From positions 434,001 to 498,000 of the forward strand of contig JAVJSN010000010.1 in the NCBI GenBank assembly GCA_040219355.1: DNA of 64,000 nucleotides, in the 5' to 3' direction. Shown here piece by piece: positions 24,699-33,884 of this stretch; the stretch's first letter is position 1, and each line of letters starts with the position of its first letter. The stretch comes from MH13 sp040219355. Lineage in GTDB: Bacteria > Pseudomonadota > Alphaproteobacteria > Rhizobiales > MH13. The notes under the pieces were generated by a model. The model had not been told where the DNA came from, searched no databases, and saw only the letters and a list, made by a program, of their open reading frames with translations. The translations under genes and the position numbers were made by a program.

Positions 24699-25817
24699 CT
24701 AGGCCTCTGCCGTCAGTTCACCGGATCGCAGCTGCTCTTCCTCAATGCTTTCAAACAAAGCACGGAAGTTGCCTTCACCGAAGCCCTCATCGCCCTTGCG
24801 CTGAATGAACTCGAAGAAGATTGGACCGATGACGGTCTTAGAAAAGATCTGCAGCAGGATCTTGGTCATCCGGTCGCCATTGGCATCATCGAACACGCCT
24901 TCGCCATCGATCAGGATGCCATGCTTCTTCATACGTTCAATCGGCTCGCTGTGGCCGTTCACCCGCGCCTGCGACTTCTCATAATAGGTGTCCGGCGGTC
25001 CGGGCATGAAGCGCAGGCCGTTTTCGGCCAACCTGTCGGTCCCATCATAAATGTTTTCGGTGCCCACAGCGATGTGCTGAATGCCTTCGCCCTTGTACTT
25101 GTGCAGGTAGGTTTCAATCTGGCTCTTGTCATCGGTGGATTCGTTCAGCGGAATGCGGATCTTGCCGCAGGCCGACGTGATGGCGCGGCTGACAAGCCCG
25201 GTCATCTTGCCTTCAATGTCGAAGAAGTGGATTTGCGTGAAGCCGAACAGTTCGCGGTAGAAATCCCACCAGGTATCCATGTTGCCGCGATAGACATTGT
25301 GGGTGAGGTGATCGAGGTAATAGAAGCCTAGGCCTTCGGGTGTCGGGTTGGGCTCGCCGAGCCACTCGAACTCTGCGTCATAGGCCGATCCCTTCTCGCC
25401 ATACTGGTCGATGAAATACAAGATCGACCCGCCAATGCCGACAACCGCAGGCACATCCAACGTGCGGTCGTCCTCCAGATAGGCTGTCGCGCCCTTGGCC
25501 ACCGCATGATCGAACGCGTGCTGTGCATCAACCACACGCCAGGCCATCGATGGCGCGCAAGGCCCGTGCTCTTCGACAAAACGCATCGCATGGCTGCCTG
25601 GCTCAGCATTCACCACATAATTGATGTCGCCCTGACGCCAGATCGTAATCGCTTTTGTTTTATGACGCGCGACAGGCGTGTAGCCCATCTGCTCGAACAG
25701 CGCTTCAAGCTTTTCCGGTTCGCTATGGGCGAACTCTACAAACTCAAAACCATCGGTGCCTGCCGGATTGGCGGGTGTGATCTGCGCAGCCGGCGCGTCA
25801 TGTGGAAACGGTCCCAA
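24699..25817 (-). CDS. hppD: 4-hydroxyphenylpyruvate dioxygenase
   Basis: Converts 4-hydroxyphenylpyruvate to homogentisate in tyrosine breakdown. From a TTG start at 25817 the product is 372 residues, the normal size, beginning GPFPHDAPAAQI; AGGGAG lies 8-13 bases upstream. The longer frame to 26006 would run through the divergent regulator's promoter and start. Fe(II) ligands fit HLTHNVY, HIAVGTENI and the Glu of FFEFIQRKGDEGFG. No homogentisate dioxygenase gene lies nearby. Confidence 0.95.
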   Translation of the reverse strand: MGPFPHDAPAAQITPANPAGTDGFEFVEFAHSEPEKLEALFEQMGYTPVARHKTKAITIWRQGDINYVVNAEPGSHAMRFVEEHGPCAPSMAWRVVDAQHAFDHAVAKGATAYLEDDRTLDVPAVVGIGGSILYFIDQYGEKGSAYDAEFEWLGEPNPTPEGLGFYYLDHLTHNVYRGNMDTWWDFYRELFGFTQIHFFDIEGKMTGLVSRAITSACGKIRIPLNESTDDKSQIETYLHKYKGEGIQHIAVGTENIYDGTDRLAENGLRFMPGPPDTYYEKSQARVNGHSEPIERMKKHGILIDGEGVFDDANGDRMTKILLQIFSKTVIGPIFFEFIQRKGDEGFGEGNFRALFESIEEEQLRSGELTAEA

Positions 25818-25876
25818 AGCGGTTCTCCCTTTTTGATAAACGGTATCACACGATGGGTGCACAGTTCTTGCAAAGT

Positions 25877-25928
25877 GATCACAGGGCTGAGAAAGTACGC
25901 GTGATTTACGCACAAATGTGGTTTCACA
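25877..25928. promoter_or_regulatory. Candidate Lrp/AsnC operator between hppD and the regulator
   Basis: The divergent spacer has overlapping dyads: CACA-AA-TGTG (25911-25920) and TGTG-GTTT-CACA (25917-25928), plus TGATCA near 25877. Tandem short inverted repeats are typical for AsnC-family dimer arrays. It is placed to control both genes. Confidence 0.4.
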
Positions 25929-25938
25929 TGCACGAGTT

Positions 25939-26412
25939 ATGCAATTGAATGACATTGATCGGAAAATACTTGCAGCCTTGCAGGACGACGCAAGGCTGAC
26001 CAACAACGAGCTTGCCGACAGTGTCGGTTTGTCGGCATCGCAGTGTTCGCGGCGGCGTGCCCAGTTGGAAGAAGACGGACTGATAACCGGCTACCACGCC
26101 AAGTTGGATCGCGAAAAAATCGGATTCGGACTGACCAGCATCATTTCGGTGACGTTGGCGGCCCACAATGAGGACAACTCAAAGCGAATCCGAGAACTGT
26201 TCGCTGCTTTGCCAGAAGTGCTGGAGGCCCATGCCATGACAGGTGACATGGATTACTATGTGAAAATCGTCACAAGAGACCTGAAGTCCCTGTCATCTTT
26301 CATCAATGACAAGCTTCTTGCTCATCCAGCAGTGCAGCAGGTGAAAACAGCCATCTCTCTGCAAACCCTTAAAGAGACCGAAAGCGTGCCTGTGTGGCCG
26401 GCCGACGACTGA
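25939..26412 (+). CDS. Lrp/AsnC-family transcriptional regulator
   Basis: A 157-residue protein with the N-terminal HTH (LNDIDRKILAALQDDARLTN, LADSVGLSASQCSRRRAQLE) and C-terminal RAM ligand domain (about 70-145, with GDMDYYVKIV). ATG 25939 gives the usual family N-terminus. Its divergence from hppD suggests it responds to tyrosine or phenylalanine and controls HPPD, the common arrangement in proteobacteria; this is inference. Confidence 0.92.
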   Translation: MQLNDIDRKILAALQDDARLTNNELADSVGLSASQCSRRRAQLEEDGLITGYHAKLDREKIGFGLTSIISVTLAAHNEDNSKRIRELFAALPEVLEAHAMTGDMDYYVKIVTRDLKSLSSFINDKLLAHPAVQQVKTAISLQTLKETESVPVWPADD

Positions 26413-26431
26413 CAACGGGTCGGCAAGCTGG

Positions 26432-27175
26432 CTAAAGCCAGCCGCTTTCCAGGCCTTTGGCCCAATCATCACGACCAAACGCACGCGCTTGAGCAGCCGC
26501 TGCAATGTGATCGTAGGGCACCGAGCGAAACGTAACTTCCCAGCCACTGTCGGTTTTTTGCAAAATGGCGTAGCTGGCATTGGGTGTTCCGGTCTGCATC
26601 ACATGAGGCACCGGCAGGACATCTTCGTAAGCCGGGCAGCCCACCGAACCTGGATTCACCAGAAGCGTGCCATTGGATAGATGTGCGATGCCCGGAATAT
26701 GCGTATGGCCGCAAAGAATGAGACTTGTGTCGGATGCGGCCTCACTCAATTCAGCGTCCAGCTCTGCCAGGCTTGCCTGCCGGATCATGCCGCTCGGTTC
26801 GACACGTTCCATCCAATAGCGCTCGTCGGTGCCTGGTGTCGCGTGACAAGCAAAAACACCGTCATAGGGCCAAAGGCTGAACGGCAATGTCCGCATCCAG
26901 TCCAGATGTTGGGCGGCGAGCGCTTGATGGGTTACAGCGTCGGTTTGCCCCATATCTGCGGGGTTCTGCTCAACAAGATAGCGGTCATGGTTTCCGCGTA
27001 CGGTCGGCCAGCCAAGCGGAACGAGCCGTTCAGCCACAGTGTATGGATCAAGCGGTCCAGAAAGCACATCGCCCAAATTGATCACTTGCGTGATCGCCTG
27101 CCGATCCAAGTCAGCAAGAACTGCCTCGAGCGCCAGGGCGTTTCCGTGGATGTCGGCAACTGCTGCAAAGCGCAT
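26432..27175 (-). CDS. Calcineurin-like metallophosphoesterase
   Basis: A 247-residue cytosolic phosphoesterase with all the blocks of the family: DIHGN (DxH), LGDVLSGP (GD), VRGNHDRY (GNHD), a His in CHATPG, and CGHTHIPG (GHTH). It resembles the MJ0936/YfcE subgroup of phosphodiesterases; its substrate is unknown. ATG 27175 overlaps the DUF2164 stop by one base; a GTG three bases earlier is also possible. Converges with the lrp gene. Confidence 0.9.
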   Translation of the reverse strand: MRFAAVADIHGNALALEAVLADLDRQAITQVINLGDVLSGPLDPYTVAERLVPLGWPTVRGNHDRYLVEQNPADMGQTDAVTHQALAAQHLDWMRTLPFSLWPYDGVFACHATPGTDERYWMERVEPSGMIRQASLAELDAELSEAASDTSLILCGHTHIPGIAHLSNGTLLVNPGSVGCPAYEDVLPVPHVMQTGTPNASYAILQKTDSGWEVTFRSVPYDHIAAAAQARAFGRDDWAKGLESGWL

Positions 27176-27414
27176 CACTGGCCCTCATCAAGTGTGAATT
27201 CAATTTCCAGATCGTCCAGCTTCGCAGCCAGAAAGGCCCGCGCGTCTTGAATGCCAGCATTGTAGAGCGAAGGTCCAAGCTGATTGAGCATAAACGTCAG
27301 CAGCTCCTCAGCGCGAAAGGCACTCAAAGTTTCATCAAATTCATGGGCAAAATAGGCCTGAAGTCCCGTCACCAGTTCGGCGCGGCGTTCTGGCGACAGG
27401 TCAAGCTTGGTCAT
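27175..27414 (-). CDS. DUF2164-family small protein
   Basis: A 79-residue protein matching the DUF2164 pattern: LDLSPERRAELVTGLQAYFA, LSAFRAEELLTFML, GPSLYNAGIQDAR and a C-terminal LDDLEIEF. No function is known for the family. ATG 27414 has GGGGAA about 8 bases upstream; the longer start adds MGNL only. It is coupled to the phosphoesterase gene (TGATG). Confidence 0.8.
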   Translation of the reverse strand: MTKLDLSPERRAELVTGLQAYFAHEFDETLSAFRAEELLTFMLNQLGPSLYNAGIQDARAFLAAKLDDLEIEFTLDEGQ

Positions 27415-27428
27415 CAGGTTCCCCAATT

Positions 27429-27506
27429 GTCATCCCGGACTCCGAGGGCGATCCGGGACCTGGTAGTGACGCGAGGTGGCAAATCCTGGGTCAAGCCCGC
27501 AACGAC
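27429..27506. repeat. RIME/REP-like palindromic repeat
   Basis: Left arm begins GTCATCCCGGACT and continues to GATCCGGGACCT (33 nt); the right arm, read on the opposite strand, begins GTCGTTGCGGGCTTGA and ends GGATTTGCCACCT (33 nt), a degenerate copy. Between the arms is a 12-nt loop. Elements with this GTCATCCCGGAC...GATCCGGGA form are common between genes of Hyphomicrobiales. Confidence 0.55.
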
Positions 27507-27513
27507 ATCTGGT

Positions 27514-28008
27514 TTAGGCAATCGCTTCGATCGTGGCATCGTCCATGTCACCGGGCACAATCGTCACAGGGACTGGAAACCCTCCGCCACGCGCGGCAAT
27601 GGCGCTCACCAAAGGGCCTGGCCCTTCTTTGCTAAGCCCGGCACCAAGAACCAGGATGGCGATATCCTCGTCATCATGGATCAGCTGGGTAATTTCTTCC
27701 AGCGCGGTTCCTTCGCGCACCAGCCGTTCTGGCGTCAGCGACAGGCCTCGCGCGCGCAGCAGGCCGACGTAGCGATCCACGGTTGCGTCGGCTTCGGCCT
27801 GTGCCTCAGCACGCATAATTTCTTCCACACCGAGCCAGTGCTGAAACTCAGAGGGTGGAACAACGTAAAGCATGGACAGTCCGCCACCGGTGCGTTCAGC
27901 GCGCCGTGCAGCGTAGACGACCGCCCGCTCGCATTCGGGCGTGTCATCAAGGATGACCAGAAATTTGCGCTTGTGGCCCTCATCAAAGGCGCGGCGTGCT
28001 TTCAGCAT
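27514..28008 (-). CDS. Universal stress protein (UspA family)
   Basis: A 164-residue single UspA domain: KFLVILDDTPECERAVVYAA at the start, RAERTGGGLSMLYVV, and a C-terminal segment ILVLGAGLSKEGPGPLVSAI and PVPVTIVPG. The ATP-binding G-2x-G-9x-G(S/T) pattern is imperfect (GAGLSKEGPGPLVSA), so ATP binding is uncertain. It is downstream of trpS on the same strand, with the trpS tail copy in the spacer; the trpS-usp pairing is a Hyphomicrobiales trait. Confidence 0.88.
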   Translation of the reverse strand: MLKARRAFDEGHKRKFLVILDDTPECERAVVYAARRAERTGGGLSMLYVVPPSEFQHWLGVEEIMRAEAQAEADATVDRYVGLLRARGLSLTPERLVREGTALEEITQLIHDDEDIAILVLGAGLSKEGPGPLVSAIAARGGGFPVPVTIVPGDMDDATIEAIA

Positions 28009-28155
28009 GAGAGTCTCCTGCCATCGTACAAGCGGTCGGTTTTAGCCCAAAGCGCATACACACAAACAAACAACCTAGCAGCGGTCTGGCGCAGACCGGA
28101 GCGCGTGCACGAGGATCAAGATGTCAATCACTTCAGCTAAGCGCAAGGTCTGTCT

Positions 28156-28221
28156 TCATCGCACCAGCCCCAGTACATCATACACCTCGTCCAGGACCGG
28201 AACGGCGATCTCGAGCGCACG
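28156..28221 (-). repeat. Displaced copy of the trpS 3' end
   Basis: These 66 bp repeat 28287-28352, the last 22 codons of trpS including its TGA, with two mismatches (one silent GTG to GTA, one Arg to Leu). The copy lies 65 bp beyond the intact trpS stop and has no start of its own, so it is a non-functional remnant of a duplication or of an integration event. Confidence 0.9.
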
Positions 28222-28286
28222 CCGCGGTTGGTTTTTTTGCCGCGGGCAAAAGACCAGAGCCAGGAGCAGATGCGTGCGCGCAAGTG

Positions 28287-29309
28287 TCATCGCACCAGCC
28301 CCAGCACATCATACACCTCGTCCAGGACCGGAACGGCGATCTCGCGCGCACGACTCGCACCATCACGCAAGATATCGTCCAGCGCTGACTGATCGTTCTC
28401 GATCCTCACCATCTCATCGCGAATAGGCCCAAGCTTTTCAACGGCCAGATCAGCAAGTGCAGGCTTGAACACACCGAAACCCTGACCACCAAACTCACCA
28501 AGAACGCTGGCTTTGCTCATCCCGGCCAGAGCACCATAGATGCCGACAAGATTGTCCGCTTCTGGTCGCTCTTCCAAGCCATCCACCGTTTCGGGCAGGG
28601 GCTCTGGATCGGACTTTGCCTTCTTGATCTTCTTGGCAATCGCATCGCGATCGTCCGATAGATTGATCCGCGACAGGTCCGAAGGATCGGATTTTGACAT
28701 TTTCTTGGTGCCATCACGCAAGCTCATCACGCGTGTCGCATCGCCCAGGATCATCGGCTCGGTGAGGGGAAAAACCTCTTTGCCCCAGTCATTGTTGAAT
28801 TTCTGCGCGATATCGCGAGTCAGCTCCAAATGCTGTTTCTGATCGTCCCCGACAGGCACGCCTGTGGCTTTGTACAGCAGAATATCGGCAGCCATCAGCG
28901 TGGGATAAGCATAGAGGCCGACGCTCGCCTTCTCACGATCCTTGCCGGCTTTTTCCTTGAACTGTGTCATGCGGTTCAGCCAACCCAGCCGCGCCACGCA
29001 GTTGAAAACCCAAGCAAGCTGGGTGTGCTCCGGTACTTGGCTTTGATTGAAAAGCGCTGATTTCACCGGATCGAGACCTGACGCAATGAAGGCCGCTGCC
29101 ACATGGCGTGTCGCTTGCGCCAACGCTTGAGGATCCTGCCACACCGTGATCGCGTGTAGATCGACCATGCAATACATGCACGTATGGGTTTCTTGCAGCG
29201 GCACGAAATTGCGGATCGCGCCAAGATAATTGCCCAGTGTTAGCTGACCGGAGGGTTGCACGCCGGAAAAGATGCGCGGCGCGAATTGAACGCCTGAAGC
29301 GTCACTCAT
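28287..29309 (-). CDS. trpS: Tryptophanyl-tRNA synthetase
   Basis: Class I aminoacyl-tRNA synthetase charging tRNA-Trp. The 340 residues contain the HIGH-equivalent PSGQLTLGNYLGAI at the N-terminus and KKMSKSDPSD (KMSKS loop) near residue 205. The length is usual. The C-terminal 22 codons recur downstream (28156-28221), but the gene itself is intact. murJ lies 60 bp upstream on the same strand. Confidence 0.97.
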   Translation of the reverse strand: MSDASGVQFAPRIFSGVQPSGQLTLGNYLGAIRNFVPLQETHTCMYCMVDLHAITVWQDPQALAQATRHVAAAFIASGLDPVKSALFNQSQVPEHTQLAWVFNCVARLGWLNRMTQFKEKAGKDREKASVGLYAYPTLMAADILLYKATGVPVGDDQKQHLELTRDIAQKFNNDWGKEVFPLTEPMILGDATRVMSLRDGTKKMSKSDPSDLSRINLSDDRDAIAKKIKKAKSDPEPLPETVDGLEERPEADNLVGIYGALAGMSKASVLGEFGGQGFGVFKPALADLAVEKLGPIRDEMVRIENDQSALDDILRDGASRAREIAVPVLDEVYDVLGLVR

Positions 29310-29369
29310 GGGTGTTGGCCTTCGATGGAATGAAATCGGCCCGCCTTATCGCGGGTCTTTGATGGCTAA

Positions 29370-30953
29370 TCAAGATGTGCTGCGATCAGCGGAGGATTTG
29401 CGCATCATCATGCGTTTCATGTCACCAAGCTTCGCCGCGCCGGCAAGATGTGCCAGCCCAAAAAACGTAACCACGCCTGCCAAAACCAAAACTCCCAGTG
29501 CGGCCACGCGTATCCAAAGTGAGGTTGTCATGGCAAGTTGCGCGTCAAGCACGCTTGCCAGCCCCATCAACACCGCACCCATGGCAACCGCGCAGCCAAA
29601 CAAGATGGCCACCTTGATCGCTAGCGTACGCTCAACATGCCAATAACCGCGCTTGGCGATAAAAACATAAAGCACCACCGCATTCACCCATCCAGCAAGG
29701 CTGGTGGCAAGCGCAATCCCGACATGACCGATGAACGGGAAAAGCGCCAGGGAGCAGGCGACATTAACCGCCACCGATAGCCCGCCAACCAACATTGGCG
29801 TTTTGGTGTCCTCGCGGGCAAAAAAGGCTGGTGAGAAGACCTTGATCAGCACAAAGCTTGGCAAACCGATGGCAAAGGCTTGCAGAGCGGCTGCTGTGCC
29901 AAGGCGCGCTTCTTCGCCAAAAGCGCCGCGCTCAAAAAGGACAGAAACGAGCGGACCGGGAATAGCAGCCAGCGCTACCGCAGCGGGCAGCGTGAGCAGC
30001 ATGGCGAATTCCAACGACCGCGCGCTCGCCACTTTCACGCCGGCTTCATCGCCGGCCTTCAAGCGCCGTGACAGCTCCGGGAGCAGCACCACGCCGATGG
30101 CAATGCCGACAACACCCAGTGGCAATTGGTAGAGCCTGTCGGCATAGTAGAGCAACGACACTGCGCCCGCTTGAAGCGAGGCGATCATGGTGCCGACGAC
30201 GATGTTGATTTGCGTGATTCCCCCGGCAATCACTCCTGGCACACCAAGCGAAACCAATCGCTTCATGCGGCCAGACCAGCGAGGTCGCACAAGCTTCAAA
30301 AGAAAGCCTGCACGGCGTAGATCACCGATCACCATTGCCAGTTGTGCAAACCCACCGATCACAACGCCGATGGCAAGCCACATGCCGGCCTCGGCCTCAC
30401 CTGCCAGTCCAGCAGTGAGCAGTGCCCACAACACGCCGATCAGCACGACATTGAGCAGCGTCGGCGCAAAGGCTGCCGCCGCAAAGCGGCCCAAACCGTT
30501 GAGCACACCAGAAATCAGCGCCAGAATGGAAACCAGCGTCAGATACGGGAAGGTGATCCGTGTTAATAACACGGTGAGATCGAACTTGTCAGAGTCTCCG
30601 ATAAAACCTGGCGCAAGCACCAGCATCAGGAGCGGCATGGCGATCATCGCCACCGCTGTGACCAGTGCCAGAACAGTGAGCAAGCCCGCCATGGCTTCCT
30701 GTGCGAAGGCTTTGGCTTGGTCCCTTCCCTCGCCCTCCAGCGTGCGTGCAAACAGCGGCACGAATGCCGAGTTGAAAGCCCCTTCGGCAAAAAGGCGGCG
30801 AAACAGGTTGGGGAACCGGAACGCCACCACAAACGCGTCAGCCACAGGCCCCGTGCCAAGGGCTGCGGCCATCAATATATCGCGCACAAATCCGAGAACG
30901 CGGCTCGTCAGCGTTGCGCCGCCAACCGTTGCAAAGTTGCGCAACAAGCTCAT
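29370..30953 (-). CDS. murJ: Lipid II flippase MurJ
   Basis: MOP-superfamily inner-membrane protein that moves lipid II to the periplasm for peptidoglycan synthesis. The 527 residues begin LRNFATVGGATLTSRVLGF and include RFPNLFRRLFAEGAFNSAFV, with about 14 hydrophobic segments and the conserved Arg residues of the central cavity. It follows glnD by three bases. Confidence 0.96.
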   Translation of the reverse strand: MSLLRNFATVGGATLTSRVLGFVRDILMAAALGTGPVADAFVVAFRFPNLFRRLFAEGAFNSAFVPLFARTLEGEGRDQAKAFAQEAMAGLLTVLALVTAVAMIAMPLLMLVLAPGFIGDSDKFDLTVLLTRITFPYLTLVSILALISGVLNGLGRFAAAAFAPTLLNVVLIGVLWALLTAGLAGEAEAGMWLAIGVVIGGFAQLAMVIGDLRRAGFLLKLVRPRWSGRMKRLVSLGVPGVIAGGITQINIVVGTMIASLQAGAVSLLYYADRLYQLPLGVVGIAIGVVLLPELSRRLKAGDEAGVKVASARSLEFAMLLTLPAAVALAAIPGPLVSVLFERGAFGEEARLGTAAALQAFAIGLPSFVLIKVFSPAFFAREDTKTPMLVGGLSVAVNVACSLALFPFIGHVGIALATSLAGWVNAVVLYVFIAKRGYWHVERTLAIKVAILFGCAVAMGAVLMGLASVLDAQLAMTTSLWIRVAALGVLVLAGVVTFFGLAHLAGAAKLGDMKRMMMRKSSADRSTS

Positions 30954-30956
30954 CGT

Positions 30957-33869
30957 TTAGATGCGTGCTTTGGATTTGGAGCGCCGGGCAGGGCGCGGCG
31001 CGGGCGTGGAAGGTGCCGGTTCGGTGGGTTCAGGGACGGCGGTGTTACCGCGACCACGGCGCGCAAGAGCAGCTGGACGTGGCTTGGCCGGTGTTCCGCC
31101 CAGCACCTCTTCCAGTTTCTTCTTGATCGCATTCAACTTGGCGCGACCGGTGACCTTCAAACCGACCAAATCGGTCACATAGAAAACATCCACCGCACGT
31201 TCCCCAAAGGTCGCCACGTGGGCTGAGTGGGTGTCGAGCGATAAGTCCGACAGCGCGCGGGCCAGATCGTGCAACAGGCCGGGTCGGTCCCGCCCTGCGG
31301 CTTCAATCACGGTGAAACGCTCTGACCCCTGATTGTCGATCATCACTTCAGGCGGCACCTTGAAGGCTTTGACGCGGCCTTTTGCCTTGCCCTTCTCGGC
31401 CATCATCGGCGGCAAATGAACATCGCCTGTCATCGCGCTTTCCAGCGTGGCGGCAATGCGGTCAGCTCGCCGACGTTCATCGGCCTCTTGTTCGAATTCT
31501 TGACGGATCAGGATGGTGTCGAGCGCTTTTCCCGTGGCTGTCGTATGAATTTGCGCCCCAACAATGTCGGCCTTGGCAGCCACACAGGCCGCGGCGATGG
31601 TTGAAAGAAGCCGCGGATGATCAGGCGTGTAGAGTACGATTTCTGTTACGCCCTCAAACGTGTGCACAGCCGACAAAGACGCGAATGATTTGCCAGTCTC
31701 GTCGGCTGCTTTGATTAAGTGGGCGTGGGCAATCTTGCGATCCAAATCGGTGCGCAGCCAATAGGGCGCGTAGTGCATTGCGGCATACGCCTTGCGCTCA
31801 TCCTCACTCCAATCGGGCAACGCTTCAAACAGTATGGCCTGAGCACCAGCGACCCTCTGTTCGCGTGCGCCCTCTGAATGCCCACCGGTCAGAATGATCT
31901 CTGTTTCGTAGTAGAGCGTGCGCAGCAGTTGGCCCTTCCAGCCATTCCACACCCCTGGGCCTACGGCACGAATGTCGCAGACGGTCAATATCAGCAGCAG
32001 CTTCAACCGTTCCAGCGTCTGCACGCGTGCGGCAAAAGTCTCAATTGTCGTGGGGTCAGAAAGATCACGCGATTGCGCGGTCATCGACATCACCAAATGA
32101 TCTTCAATGAGCCAGGCCACCAATGCCGTTTCGCTCGGTGACATGCCAAAACGTGGGCACAAGCGACGGGCGATCTTTGCACCTTCGGTGGAATGATCAT
32201 GTGGGCGCCCTTTGGCGATATCGTGCAGAAAAAGCGCCACATAAAGCGCACGACGGTTTTGAATGGTGGGCAGAAGAACGACCGACAGCGGGTGTTCTTC
32301 TTTCAGGTGACCGCTTTCGATCTGCGCCATAACGCCAACCGTGCGTAGCAGGTGCTCATCCACCGTGTAGTGGTGGTACATGTTGAATTGCATCATCGCC
32401 ACGACCTTGCCGAAATCAGGCACGAACCGGCCCAAAAATCCGGTTTCATTCATGCGTCGCAGTGTTGCTTCGGGGCGATTTTTTGAACAGAGGATCTCCA
32501 GAAAAATCGCGTTGGCATCGGCATTGGTTTTCAGCGTGGGCGTCACCAGCTTCAGCGACAGCGTTACAAGGCGCGTGGCGTCCGGGTGCAGCGCCAGCCC
32601 ATATTTGTCGGCCAGTTGGAAGAATCGCAGCAGGTTCACTGGATCTTCAGAAAACACCGAGTCTCGCGCAACATTGAGGCGGGATGTATCGACCACAAAA
32701 TCGCTGTTGGCTGGCAGCGTCTTGATATTGCGACGGCGCAGCGGACCAAGCATCCGATCGAGAATCGGTTTTGGCTTGGCCTCGTTTTCTTCCAGGCGTG
32801 CGCACAGAATGCGCGTGAGATCGCCGACATCTTTGGCAACCAGGAAATAGTGCTTCATGAACCGTTCGACCGGCTGCATGCCAGGGTGATCGGTGTAGCC
32901 GAGCCGCTGCGCGATATCGCCTTGCAGATCAAAAGACAGACGATCGTCGGGTCGGCGCATCATGAAATGGATATGACAGCGGGCCGCCCACAAAAAATCG
33001 CTGCCTTTTACAAAGGCGTTGTATTCGCGTCGGGTGAACACGCCTTTGGTGACGAGTTCTGCCTCGGTATCGACCTGATAGACATATTTGCCGATCCAAA
33101 ACAGCGTGTTGAGGTCGCGTAGACCGCCTTTGCTTTCCTTCACATTGGGTTCGACCACGTAGCGCGAGGAGCCTTGCTTCGCGTGGCGGCTGTCGCGCTC
33201 ACCAAGCTTGGCGGCCACGAATTCAGCAGCCGAACCTTTGACTACGTGATCCTGAAACGCGGTAAGAAACGTTTCGAAAAGCGGCTGATCGCCAAGGATA
33301 AATCGGGTTTCCAAAAGTGCGGTACGGATTGTCATATCCGTTTTGGCAAGCTTCACGCATTCATCGACCGTGCGTGTGGCATGACCGACCTTAAAGCCAC
33401 AATCCCATAGGAAATAGAGCAGGCTTTCTACCACTTGCTCGCCCCATGGCGTCTGCTTGGCTGGGCGCAAGAACAGAAGGTCGATATCCGATTGGGGTCC
33501 AAGCGTGCCACGCCCATAACCGCCAACCGCACATATCGTGATGCGCTCGCCTTGCGACGGGTTCACCAGCGGATATCGGTACTCGGTGACCACGCGGTAG
33601 AGCGTTTGGATCAATGTGTCCTCGGCCAGCGACAAGCGCTGCGCACAGGCAAGCCCACCTCGATCCGCAAGAAGCAGTGCTTCAGCGGTTTTCAAAATGT
33701 GAACAACCGAAGCCTTTACGATGGGGATCAGAGCTGTGTGCGCATCGTCATAGGAGCCAACAGCTTCAATGGTGTCCCGCATCTGCACATAAAGAGCTTC
33801 ACCGTCCAGAAGCGGCGGCGCGTCATCGCGCTGTACGAGTTTGGGCATTTTGGCGGGGCGTTGGGACAC
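30957..33869 (-). CDS. glnD: Bifunctional uridylyltransferase/uridylyl-removing enzyme (PII)
   Basis: Senses glutamine and adds or removes UMP on PII proteins, controlling nitrogen metabolism. The 970-residue protein has the nucleotidyltransferase motif GGYGRGTLGPQSDIDLLFL (about 113-131), the HD phosphohydrolase motif ALFLHDIAKGRPHDHS (about 545-560) and two C-terminal ACT domains (about 755-830 and 865-935). The frame starts with GTG at 33869; an ATG seven codons on is an alternative, and neither has a clear ribosome site. The last 40 residues are basic and proline-rich. Confidence 0.96.
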   Translation of the reverse strand: MSQRPAKMPKLVQRDDAPPLLDGEALYVQMRDTIEAVGSYDDAHTALIPIVKASVVHILKTAEALLLADRGGLACAQRLSLAEDTLIQTLYRVVTEYRYPLVNPSQGERITICAVGGYGRGTLGPQSDIDLLFLRPAKQTPWGEQVVESLLYFLWDCGFKVGHATRTVDECVKLAKTDMTIRTALLETRFILGDQPLFETFLTAFQDHVVKGSAAEFVAAKLGERDSRHAKQGSSRYVVEPNVKESKGGLRDLNTLFWIGKYVYQVDTEAELVTKGVFTRREYNAFVKGSDFLWAARCHIHFMMRRPDDRLSFDLQGDIAQRLGYTDHPGMQPVERFMKHYFLVAKDVGDLTRILCARLEENEAKPKPILDRMLGPLRRRNIKTLPANSDFVVDTSRLNVARDSVFSEDPVNLLRFFQLADKYGLALHPDATRLVTLSLKLVTPTLKTNADANAIFLEILCSKNRPEATLRRMNETGFLGRFVPDFGKVVAMMQFNMYHHYTVDEHLLRTVGVMAQIESGHLKEEHPLSVVLLPTIQNRRALYVALFLHDIAKGRPHDHSTEGAKIARRLCPRFGMSPSETALVAWLIEDHLVMSMTAQSRDLSDPTTIETFAARVQTLERLKLLLILTVCDIRAVGPGVWNGWKGQLLRTLYYETEIILTGGHSEGAREQRVAGAQAILFEALPDWSEDERKAYAAMHYAPYWLRTDLDRKIAHAHLIKAADETGKSFASLSAVHTFEGVTEIVLYTPDHPRLLSTIAAACVAAKADIVGAQIHTTATGKALDTILIRQEFEQEADERRRADRIAATLESAMTGDVHLPPMMAEKGKAKGRVKAFKVPPEVMIDNQGSERFTVIEAAGRDRPGLLHDLARALSDLSLDTHSAHVATFGERAVDVFYVTDLVGLKVTGRAKLNAIKKKLEEVLGGTPAKPRPAALARRGRGNTAVPEPTEPAPSTPAPRPARRSKSKARI

Positions 33870-33884
33870 GAGATGGGGGCTTCT

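Noticed and set aside
27247..28140. A 297-codon plus-strand frame across DUF2164, the palindromic repeat and usp
   Set aside because: It crosses two real minus-strand genes and an intergenic repeat, and shows no coherent domain.
28222..28286. CCGCGG pair flanking a T-rich stretch read as a trpS terminator
   Set aside because: CCGCGG is self-complementary, so direct and inverted copies cannot be told apart, and on the minus strand the T-rich part becomes A-rich inside the loop.
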